Notes under the pieces: model-generated
The model's input: only the letters and a program-made list of their open reading frames with translations
Told to the model about the DNA's origin: nothing
Databases searched by the model: none
Made by a program: the position numbers and the translations under genes
In this document: in pieces, positions 23,027 to 33,721 of the stretch
Numbering within the stretch: the first letter of the stretch is position 1
Layout: each line of letters begins with the position of its first letter
NCBI GenBank assembly: GCA_947179485.1
Contig: OX359250.1
Location: 26,484,654 to 26,548,653, forward strand
Length of the DNA: 64,000 nt
DNA from: Allacma fusca
Lineage: Eukaryota; Arthropoda; Collembola; Symphypleona; Sminthuridae
Direction: 5' to 3'

Positions 23027-26000
23027 CGCATCAAGAATAAAATTCGATCATTTCTGTTTCGAACGGAGACCCGGGAATGGTCCGAAAAAGAGTCAATCAC
23101 ACTGACGGGAAATTTGTAATTACTGAATATTTAAAATATTCTCTACTGCGACTACCCTATTTTCCATTCCCTTCGTAAACTCCAACCTACATATACTATA
23201 ATATTAGCTTAAATATTTTATAGTTCACATTTTATATTCCATTTCGTATTATTGTAAAAGGACAAAAACAGATATATATAAAGCTGCACTTTGCAAAATC
23301 TCTCTGAATTATATTCCTTCGAGTGGGGTTTGGAGGGGGGGGGGGGTGAGCAGCTATGTAACTACTGCGGTGATTTGTGATGTGCTGCACTTTCTGTTCA
23401 TATGTCGTAAACATGGCATACGCAATACATAAATGAGACATTTAATGTGATTCATAAAGACGGAAGAAAAACTACCAGAGGTAGGTTACAACGAAGTGAT
23501 TAGTATTAAATACATACATACGTTAGTCCATTTCATGCCAATCTGATCATCTGAGGAATTAACTGTGGTTGTGGGGCCTGGAGCGCTAACAAATATCTAT
23601 TAAATGTCATGATGGGTGAGTTTTGCACGTTAGATTGGGTGTTCTTTGTTTTTTACTTTGTTTTTAGAAAAATTACTTTGCTAATAAATTTGACACTGAA
23701 AGCTTATTTTATACGACGAAAAATATGCATACAGGATGCGCCCCGCTCTTACTCGCTCACGTCAGACACTCAAGTGCTGAATTATTGTTGTGAAGCTTAA
23801 CTTTGGACTGACAACGACCTTTTAAAAGCATTTAGACGAACAAGTGAACAACTTCCCGATTCTACTGCTAGGGTTATTTTTTTAAAAACATTCCTTTTAG
23901 CAAAACGTAAATTGAACAAAGTGTCAGCATAATGTTTATTTTGCCACCTTTACAGTTCAACACAGTGTTGTATATATCTATCTTCGGTGAACGAGTGAGA
24001 AAAAAATTAGCCAGAAAGCAAGATTTGATCCCACCCGAGCTGCATTATGAAATGTAGGAATACGACGTTTAGGCCCTGAGAAGTGAGGGGAGAATGGCAT
24101 TTGCTTCCGATCGCTCCGGTGAAATCATGTCACTTTTTATAAAGGTAAGAAGATTATCAATTATCTTATAATGAAAAAACGCATTAAAGGGCTGGAACTT
24201 TCGAAAATCTATTTTGTTTTTTATTTTTCGATATATGAAGCCGATTTACCATTTTGTGGCTAAACTTTGTGTCATTCGTTTGACTTAAACTTTATTTTTT
24301 GTCTAAAATATGCAACGTACTTCCACTTAGGCATCTTATGCTTGCCTTGTTTGGTTTTGCTACGCACAAGCTTCAAATCTATTTTTTTGGAAAAATTTCT
24401 TAAAGCCGGGTTTCTATACATTAGCCGTCTTGTTCACAATTCTCAACTTGTCAACGATGCGCTGAGAAACAAATATCATAAAATACATAGAGAATAAGAA
24501 GTACACAAAAAATTCTAAAATCCCTAAAAAATTCCGTTCGTGATCTCTAATGTTGACTCAGCAAACATTTTATGAGTCAGTCACTTATAGCTTCTAGAGA
24601 GGGGACAGTCACATTAGATAAATAAAATACTGACCCACTACCACTTGTATCTAGTCTCGAGTCTAATGAATACTGAATAAGGATAAAAAAATCTGGAGAA
24701 AAATTTCGGTACATAGGGATGCTAAACTTTTTGGCATGCTTGATTGTATTAAGTAGAGAGGGAAATAATTTGAAAAAAATTATTGTTCTACTAGGCTGGA
24801 ACATTCCTTTTTTACATCATACTAATTAACATCGAGAACAGGTTGATTTGCTTTAGTGGCATTTGAATGAAATTTAATTTAAGTTAAAGATGATGTTATC
24901 ATCGAGGGAGAGAGCCTATTTTCATGAAACGATGGGGAATTATTATACAGATGACTAAAAGTCTAAGTACATGTAGTATTTTAGTTTCTATGGATATAAA
25001 ATTCCTTTAAACGTGGGTCCTACTAAAAAATAAAAAACTCGATACTAAATCCAAATTTTAACCCTACCACATTTTTCAACACCGAACAGTCAATGATATG
25101 TATGTACATATGTAGTTTTACGAGAACGCCACTCTGGCGCGAGCCAGGGTAAAAATTTTAACATAGGCCCTCAAATTCGTCGATAAACATAAGTTTAAAA
25201 AAACAAACTTCTAAAACTAGTCTTGAATTTATAATTAATTCAGCTAAACATTATCAATAAGCAAATCAAGTTACAAATGTTGAGACTTACCTAATATATA
25301 TTTTAACATTTTTACAACCTGAAACCTAATTATTTACTCACCCATTAGTATATAATTTTATTTAACGAACGGGGAGAAAGAAATATCTCAACCGTGCTGT
25401 AAATTCACCCAGTCACCAGCCAATATCCAAAACATAGCCAAGTAGGCTTAAAATCAAGTTGATCCCAGAAGAACATTTGTCTAACTTTGCGTTGGTGAAA
25501 TGTTGGCCCACGTTAATTGATTCGGGAGTCAATCGTAAAAAAATGTTCCCTGAATTCCGTCCAAAATTTGACGGAAATACAACTCACAAATGAATGTTTG
25601 GCGAAATTACATTTCTGGTATACATGCATATGTACCATGCTATTGTATATTTTGAACCTGAGGCAGATTTGGTAGTTCGTTCTAGCCAAATATCCGATAT
25701 GTAGATAATAACCCGTTATAGGGAGATTTGCCTGTACTAAGATGGTTGAATGGTTGGACCACCAACACCTTTGATACCCTGTAGTATGTAAAATGATCAG
25801 TTAGTTTGCATTCCTATACATTTTATGATTTAAGAACAGAATATGATATAAAAATAGTGTTAAAAAGTTGGACATACTGGAGGCCCACCCAATTGTTTTA
25901 GGGCTCAGGGCCAAGGTAAAAAGAAATTCATGTCTACAACAGTGTCTAACAACAATCCAATTATTCATTGTGTGAGGCATCAACCCGTTTAACCCCATCT

Positions 26001-26511
26001 ACCCTTAAGAAATTCATGTGAGCATTGAATTTGAGCAACGCCTGTGAATTAGAGCCAAAATATTGTAACAAGATATGTTCCAAATCTCGGGCACAACGGA
26101 AAATTTAAATTGAATTTTCATATTTACTCAAAATTGGAGTCCTCAATTTTGAGGTTATTTGAGCAATTTTGCACTGCACCGTCGGGAAACAACTCTTTAG
26201 AGGAGTCTCGTACAGCGTTAGTACTGTAACATTTTTGCTCCAAAACTATTCCAATAATCAATTATTGTAAAATATGGTTTACGGAGCCCATTGTTCTGTG
26301 AAGAATAAATTGTAAATAAAATGTAATAACTTTGTTTCTGTCAACATTTTAGCACCGTATATTCAGCATATCTTTGGCTTCTGCAACGTGTAACTTGCAA
26401 TTAGACACAAAATAAAAATAAATCTTGCCACCCTCCCACTCTGTTTACCATTATTTGTCGAAAACCAGAGAAATTATACTTTTAGGATTTTTATGTTCTG
26501 ATTTTGCACAA
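23027..26511. other. Intergenic region, no gene recognised
   Basis: The stretch is AT-rich with only short non-conserved ORFs. It includes a G-run of about 13 bases near 23334. Near 24035-24100 a segment (gatcccacccgagctgc...) faintly recalls a tRNA T-arm on the minus strand, but no cloverleaf forms. No transposon ends with duplications were found. Confidence 0.4.
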
Positions 26512-29500
26512 ATGATTTGGAGACTATTTTTTATTTTGCCAGTGCTTTTGACAGGTAATAGTAATCATTGTATTTGTAAAGTTATGTACAACAAACTTAT
26601 TTAATTTTTATATCTTTAAATATTTAATTGTTATAATATTTTATTTTACTAATCATAATAATGTTGTCATTTTCAAGTGTCACGCTAACCTTGCACTGTG
26701 ACATGAAAAGTGCACTTAAAAAATTTGTTGGGTGTCAAATTTTGATTCTGTTAAATGATACGGATTTTTTTTTTAAAAACTTACAATTAACAGTAGGATA
26801 AACAGAAGTGTCTATATCCGCAATCCTGATTTTATTAATAATAAATCCCTGTTAATGTTAAGGGTGGTGTGCATAACGAGCCCTACAATGCTACAATTTT
26901 ATTATTGTACTAATTATTTTCTTCTGGGACTGAAACGGAGTTATCATGCTGTATCTTGAATGTTATCTTATAGCGCCAAACTCTGGTTGGGGACAGGTAA
27001 AGAAAGCAAAAATGTTCCTTGGACTATCTCAAAGTATTTGTGGCCAGTATTCAGAGTATTTATCCAGCCAAATAATGCCCCCACCGTTAAAGAAACCCAT
27101 CAAAGGAGAGCTGAGTATTAGTGGTGAGGCTATTTGGACGGAATGTGGTAAGCTATAATAATAATGTCAATAAGTTTGTCAAGAGTATGAACGAATTTTG
27201 AGCTTGGAAATTAATTGTCATCAGCATAAATTCATACAATTTTCACATCGAATTGAATGAATTGTGGAGAGAAATTTCTCATTTCCCAAATTATTTGCTT
27301 GAAACAAGTTGCGGTGGGAAATTAAAAATGTACAAATATTATGCCTGTAAAATAGCAGAAAACCCTGCATTACAGGGGTAATTATTACTTGGGGGCCAGG
27401 AGGTGGGTGTCATACTCACTGACGCCAAAGTGCTTGTCATAACGTTGTGTGATCATTTTAAAATACGAGCCTAAGGGTAAAGATACGATCAGTTTTTGAC
27501 CCTTGCCCTATGTCGGGAAATATTTGTATTAAAAAATGTTTATAAAATCTGAAAGAATTTTTTTAAACTGGTTATGCATTTATCGTCTATATCTTTGAAA
27601 TAATAAGCTGGAGGAGATCAAGATAAAATACCCGACCACGCTTCCTTACATGTTTAGATGACTTTCAGAAATGATTTCAGAGAGCAGGCTAGCGTAAATA
27701 AGCTAATTTTAATTCATAAGTATTCCTACTTTTAAGTTTGCTTCACGTGCTAGACGAATATGTTACCGTTACCATAAAAATTGACGTATAGGTCAGTGAT
27801 AATAATTTTAATATCACCTGCGTTTAACAATGAGGAATTAAACGTTGAGTATGCTTTTGGAAGCACGATAAATGTAACTAGCAATAAGAAAATCACTGAA
27901 GCAAAATTTTTAAAGGAGTCAAAAAATAAATACTAGAGTTGTCATGAATCATATAATTATACCAAGATGAAAAATTAATCCTGAATATCTAGGGAAAGGG
28001 TAAGTCTAGTTGGTGAACTAATGAATCCAATGAACTGATTAGTCTACTCCAATTAGTCTTACCCCTAGGGGACGAGTTTTTAGATTTTTATCTTACATTT
28101 TTAATTCAAAAATTTAAATCACATTTACCAAATTATATTGATTTCCTACCAGTCTATTTGGAGATTGTTTGTAATCCAACATTTATTCCGTACTGATTTC
28201 CAAATTTTGTAATGCACAAATAGTACACATGCACAATCCCCAGTTTCAGCGGATTCACTGGTTCTTTTAGACAGCAAAGCATGTAGATCGTAACTCATTG
28301 TCAGCATTGGGTGAAGTAAGAACGTATGTAACTGTGGATGATACCTTTGGTAAAGTAGAAAATTTTACATCCAGATACATTTTCAAGTTAGATACTTTCA
28401 TGACTTGTGATAGCTTTGCGTAAATTAGGGAGTTAAATTTCTGTCATCTATGACGGAATATATTTTTTCTGAGAGGTACATATCGTTGCTTGTGCCCCTC
28501 TGGGACCTGGTTAGGGATACGGTGAACCCCCTCCCGTGGGTGGTATTATAATTTACCGGAGTTTTTCATGTCGTTCGGGTTAGACTTGAAAGTCATGTGT
28601 TCAAATCCTGTTCCACCATCTTAAAAATTGCGAATTGTCTCACAAAAGCTGTGTTATTTAATTTTGTATTGCATACTTCAATTTTACTCTGTTTACTCTC
28701 TCTGGTAATATTAACGAATGAATATTTGTGTTTAAAGGTTCCTCAAAAAGCTGTACACCTTTTACATTTTTTAAGTCAGGCCCAGCAGGTGAATTAAACT
28801 AATCTATTGTGCCTTGATTACGCCTATATATTATATTTAATTACATACAGTATAAGCAAAACAAAATAGTTAAAATAATTTTGTCGAACTAACTGACAAA
28901 TAATTTGTCACCCTTTATGTTGGTTATACCGTCGAAATTATCAAGGAATAAATGTTAAATGGTGGGAAATCTGTTCAAGAAATTCGCCATCACTAATGTT
29001 TGGTCGAAATGATAAGATGAGGTCTGGTGTATGGTCCGATGGATTAACCAGACTACATTGATCTGGTCCAGGAAATCCGTCGTCATTTTCCTTGGTCCCA
29101 GAGTGTGGAAGGGACCATTTGGAATGGTGCTAAGCTCCGCGACAAGACCAAATCAAAAATCTTGGAACAGATTTGTTCCCCATTTGTTGCCCATTCCCAG
29201 CAGCCCAGCACTATATAACATTTATTACGCTGCCCCAAAGTAACGGTATAACTAATATAATGGGGTATATGCTTTATCTGACATCAAGTAGCTAGTCATT
29301 GTATTTAAACTTACAAACGTTATCAATATCAGTAATGATTATTTCTATAGTATTTGTTCCTTTAGATGGGAAAACTTATCCGCGAATACCGAAATATAAA
29401 GTAACGGAAAATAAATACCCGTTTTTGGTTGCAATGGGCCAGAGATTTTACTATCATGTATTGCACACACTTGCGGGACACGGAGTCCTGATTCATCCGA

Positions 29501-30988
29501 AAATATTCCTTACATCTGCGTCAAACCTTCTCGAATTTGATAAAGTTACAGCTAGTCAGTGGTATATACAGAGGTATCGTATGGTTCAAGGTTCGCTTAC
29601 AAGATACCATTCAGATGTAAATGTTCAATGGTGTGACGGAAAAATTCATCCAAAATTCAATCTGTAAGTGACGGAATTTTTATGAGGTTTCAATACTTTG
29701 TTAACTTTAAATACTATGTTCAAAAATACGGCAGGTCATTCATACTAATAATACGAATGATTCTGAACAGTACAACCAGAGCTTATGATTTTGCTTTGGT
29801 AGCCGTGAGGACAGACATCGTACCATGGGATAAAATGAAAAATGTTACATTTGCTCAAAAGGGTCAAAGTTTTAAGGGCCCGTGTAAGTATCCGTCATGG
29901 GGAAAGACCAAAATTATTAATAACCTCTATGCCTACCCAAATAACCTGATGGATGGAACTGTGAATGTTTTACCGAACGAGGAGTGCATTAGTGCTGGGT
30001 ATTCTAATACACATTTCTGCACCCCACCTGTGCTCTGTGGCCTTGTAAGTGACACGATTAAAAACTACACAATTAAAGTACTCGTCGGCGCTTGAAACAC
30101 AAAACATGTTCCTTCTTCATTATACTCAGGCATTTTGAGATACGTCAGACAGGCAATGCAAGTGTCGTCCCCACTTAACGTTTTGCTGACTATATGCTAT
30201 TAAAAACTGCTATAAAGTCTCAAAATTTCTAAAATAGTTTAGAAAATGCTATTTATTTTGTTTAAGACGAAAATGAAGAATTCTACTTTCTGTATACAAA
30301 AATGTACAAACAGTCTTAAGCCGTGGATTATCTTTAGGGGCTGGGGTGGGAAGCTACGGCAGTAGCATGGATTTTTTAGATACAGATTTTTTAAATACAA
30401 CCGTTTATCACCCGTGATAATGATTTTTGTATTTAGCTAGGTAAATTTATTACATTCTGTATTGCTATAAACTTTCAGAGTTGAAAATTCAATATTGCAC
30501 GTATATTGGTGTGACAGATGGCCAAGTGACAATTTATGCCTAAATTGGTGATAAGTTGTGGCAGATGACCATTTTGCAGTTCCCAATAGTAGAACAAAGT
30601 TAACATAAAGTATTTCTTGCTTTCCTTGACACTCTTTGCAACAAGTATGTATCTATGAGTCGTGTATGTATGTTGTGTTTATAAATAAAATTGTCATGTT
30701 ATGGGTAATTTTTAGATGGATAGCGGTTCTCCATTGATTTGCACGGAGAATAACACGGACTACATAATTGGTTTGTCGAGTTATTACAAGTTAAACTTGG
30801 ATAAAGTTGAAATATGTGGTGGAAATGTTCTGTCTGCCTTTACATCAATTCTTGACCTTGATATGGAATGGGTCCAGAAAGGGATTACGGAATTTGATGA
30901 ATATTGTAACCCGCTTCCGACGGGCTTTCCCCCTAAACCCTCACGAGTCCGTTATACCGTACCCCCGACTGTACCTGGAATCATTTGA
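26512..30988 (+). CDS. Chymotrypsin-fold serine protease homolog (catalytic His lost)
   Basis: Five exons in consistent phase (26512-26554, 26974-27147, 29366-29663, 29735-30044, 30716-30988) give 365 residues. Exon 1 is a signal peptide (MIWRLFFILPVLLT). Exon 2 is a light-chain-like segment with cysteines. Exon 3 starts the protease fold (KVTENKYPFLVAMG). The residues normally TAAHC read TSASN, so the catalytic histidine is serine and its disulfide cysteine is lost. The aspartate (YDFALVAV) and serine region (CGLMDSGSPLIC, normally GDSGGP) remain recognisable. This fits secreted serine protease homologs, which act as cofactors or binding proteins in arthropod immunity and digestion; that role is inference. 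The linking of exons 1-2 to 3 across a 2.2-kb intron rests on phase and family order. Confidence 0.72.
28570..28618 (+). repeat. tRNA-Ser-like 3' remnant (tRNA pseudogene or SINE head)
   Basis: The segment contains an anticodon-arm-like AGACTTGAAAGTC, followed by a B-box-like TGTTCAAATCC and a terminal CCACCA. This resembles the second half of a tRNA-Ser(UGA). The 5' half and a long variable arm do not fold, so it is not a functional tRNA. Genomic CCA at the end suggests reverse-transcribed tRNA or a tRNA-derived SINE. Confidence 0.35.
28990..29216. repeat. Word-rich degenerate repeat with a hAT-like right end
   Basis: The right end reads, on the minus strand, TAGTGCTGGGCTGCTGGG, similar in form to hAT termini elsewhere in the window (TAGTGCTGCGC at 36927). 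The interior is rich in ggtctgg, ggtcc and ggaac words and aligns with 5165-5330. No left terminus was found, so the copy is probably truncated. Confidence 0.45.
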
Positions 30989-31156
30989 TTAAAAAAATTG
31001 CAACTAACTTTTTAAAATTTATTTAACGATAAATTAGTGTTTTATTTGTGTAAAATTTGTCGTAGGCAAATGAATATATTTTTATTTTATATAGATATAC
31101 ATATGAATACTATGTTTAGATATTTCTACACACAGACACGAGGATAATATAACTAA

Positions 31157-31561
31157 CAAGGTAAGATTTTGGGGTGGTACTCGTGGATTCGTACAATGTA
31201 TTTAGCATATATTTTAGTACTCCCCGAGTATGTTTCAAAACTCATGTAACTCAGTGCATTTTACCTCGTTCTCTTAGGACACCAAAGTTTCAAAATTTAA
31301 AGTAATACCACACAGGTCCCTGGACCTGTCTTTTTTAAAATTTTCGACGTTAAATCTCATAAAAATTTGAAAGTTGATGAAATTTCATCGACTTTCAAAT
31401 TTTGATTTACATAATATTAGTTATATTTACAAAATTATATTTTACAGAACGGGCAAAATGCACTCGAGTTAAATTAGTTTTGAAACATACTCGGGGAGTA
31501 CTAAAATATATGCTAAATACATTGTACGAATCCACGAGTACCACCCCAAAATCTTACCTTG
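31157..31561. mobile_element. Fold-back MITE, PIF/Harbinger-like, TAA target duplication
   Basis: The element is a near-complete palindrome: its left end CAAGGTAAGATTTTGGGG is repeated exactly inverted at the right end, and the arms match almost perfectly for about 88 bp and more loosely to about 115 bp. The centre contains a second hairpin (aaatttgaaagt...actttcaaattt, about 31363-31402). TAA flanks both sides (31154-31156 and 31562-31564), as expected for PIF/Harbinger. There is no transposase ORF. Confidence 0.75.
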
Positions 31562-32112
31562 TAAGACCAAAAAATACAGAAATATTTGCGTTACCAATCA
31601 TTTCAGCTTCAATCAAACAAAATCTCCGTTAATGATATTTTTACTGTTCAGTTTTTCCGTTTGTCATGAAAATTTCTTCGATTCTACAACAAAATGGATA
31701 CTTATCATGCTTCACTTTCACCCGAATAAATACAATGTGTCCAAAGTTCAATCCGTTTAATCTATACTACTTATTCAATCAATTTAATTTAACCCGAAAA
31801 GTTGCCAGTCTGAAATATTATTACTAAATATAAACCTGGCATTAAATAGAAGAAAGCGATGAATAATACAAAGAAGACATTAATTGTAAGTACCTGAGTT
31901 CCCATTCTATTCCTTGAGAATCTAGAAGATAAAATAAGGTTTATTTACACTTACTAACAACTTACTTCAAGATGTATCTACACTACACTTTCTAACCCGG
32001 TATCAAATTTAAAAGTATGCTTAACCAAAGCAAGGACAAAGAAGAGCACGCAACTCGTATATATAAAATACCATGCCATTCATGTGGCAAAGTTTATTAC
32101 GGTGTGACCTAT

Positions 32113-33721
32113 GGGTCTGTTTTTTGAAAACGGCCACCCGTGAATACCTGTGAATGCAACTATTTTATAAAACACATTTATAGGGCCCAGTAGATGAACA
32201 GTTAAACATATACAAACCTTTTTTTTCGGTAAATCCGAATAGGAAGGTTAAAAAACCGAAAAAACCCGAAAACTTCAATAATTTATTGTAGTTATACCGT
32301 TTTGATTATTAAAAATTGGGCTATCTCAAACACATTGTATAACCAACTACTACACTCGTGATTTTTATTATTATCGTTGAATCAAAATTTCTGATTTTTC
32401 CAAAAAATCACATGGACAATTTCCAAATTTCAGATTTTTTTTTGGCTGCCGGCACACGTAAATGTGCACTTTTTAAAAACTCTAAACTCAAGGGAAGCAC
32501 GAAGCGTACATTTAAAAATTATTTTAAAGTGCACATTTGCGTATACATACAGCCAGCTTGCTCGCTGTAGTGGACGAGGAGTGGAGGTTCCTGCAAACGT
32601 AACACAAGTACAGCGCCTTCGCCGTAAACCGAAAGCCCTATCACGCTCCATTCTTTCTGACCGTGTCGCAGCTCAACTAGTCCCAAATTCTTTTTTTAAT
32701 AATTTGGGTTTGGTTCAAAGATGCTAGCCTATTTATAGGGTGCGAGCTATTTGCAGAAATAATTATAGGCAAAATAGGGTGCACTGGTTTTCGCAGAAAA
32801 AATGCCTATAAAATAGGAATGCACGCCTGCATACACGCGGTCATATAGGCATATATGTAGGCAGCACGAGAACACGCTTGTATGAAGGCAAATATGTAGG
32901 ATGTACATATATACATAACTATTTTCCCATTAAATGGAATAAGTCTTATCTCAATGCTTTACCAAAGCGATTTTTTTTGAACGTTGGCTACGTTGGAGGT
33001 TGGAATATCAGGCTACCGCAGGGACATCTGAGATTTCCCATTCAAAATAACATCCATACATAACTAAGTACATATACATATATTGTTGTATGTGATTACT
33101 CGATGCTTATATACTTACTGTAACGTGCACGTGCAATACGACCAATCAATACGAGTTTTCACATAATGCATGAGTATCATTAATTTTGAAGAAGTACTCA
33201 CAATCAGTTTGTTTAAAAATATGATACATAAGAAAGTAACAAATAATTGTGTGTTTGCTGAATAATTGTTGTACATGAGGGATAGCCTAATTGTTTTCTA
33301 AACTAATGCTATATGTCCATAATAAATTTGCTAAAATAACGACAGCAAAATGTAATTATTATGAATTTTAATCAAAATATAATTTAATTCTACAGTATAG
33401 GGTCCCATGTAGGAAGGGGCTAACACTTTCCGTTACCCTATATAGGCAGAAATGTAGGCAGCGGCAAATGCCTACTTGTAGGCAAGGATATAGGCCCAGC
33501 AATTGCACAAATAGGCGAGAAGGAAGGCCCCTCCTAAACTGAATGTATAGGTAGGATGTAGGATAGGCAAAATCAGTTTAGCATCTTTGGTTTGGTTGGT
33601 TTTAGCCCAATAATATTTGGCCTCAATATTACCCACACTATTTAAAATGTATGTACATTATATGTACATACTAAAAAAAATTTCACTATGGGAATGGCTG
33701 TATTGAAAAAAAAACAGACCC
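32113..33721. mobile_element. Non-autonomous DNA element family 'GGGTCTG', copy 1 (interrupted)
   Basis: The inverted ends are GGGTCTGTTTTTT and AAAAAACAGACCC. The same family occurs inverted at 47229-49009, with long stretches of near identity (for example gtggacgaggagtggaggtt and ctatcacgctccattctttc in this copy). Without the inserted hAT-like element (32716-33589 plus its duplication) this copy is about 727 bp. The flanks suggest a 3-bp TAT duplication, but copy 2 suggests 4 bp (CTCC), so the superfamily is not assigned. It contains remnants of ORFs but no recognisable transposase. Confidence 0.75.
32716..33589. mobile_element. hAT-like non-autonomous element nested in the GGGTCTG element; TAGGCA words
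   Basis: Perfect 11-bp inverted ends, CAAAGATGCTA / TAGCATCTTTG. A perfect 8-bp target duplication, GTTTGGTT, lies at 32708-32715 and 33590-33597. The other copy of the host element has a single GTTTGGTT at this point, which is an empty-site control. Both ends are filled with degenerate TAGGCA/ATAGGC words, and the middle is ordinary AT-rich DNA. An 8-bp duplication and CA-starting ends fit the hAT superfamily. No transposase is encoded. Confidence 0.88.

Larger units (their letters stand above)
27148..29365 (+). other. Long intron 2 of the serine protease homolog
   Basis: Donor GTAAGC at 27148 and acceptor tttag at 29361-29365. It is far longer than the other introns here and holds repeat debris: a tRNA-like remnant (28570-28618) and a word-rich hAT-like end (28990-29216). 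No extra exon was found. Confidence 0.5.

Noticed and set aside
24030..24100. tRNA-like segment on the minus strand
   Set aside because: Only a weak B-box-like stretch is present; stems of a cloverleaf do not form.
26946..27158. Stand-alone small protein (70 residues)
   Set aside because: It lacks a proper start and fits better as exon 2 of the serine protease homolog, with matching phase at both splice sites.
32430..32727. Overlapping ORFs of 70-87 residues inside the GGGTCTG element, also seen at 47310-47744
   Set aside because: They recur in both element copies but are open on both strands and show no transposase motif. They are probably non-coding element sequence.
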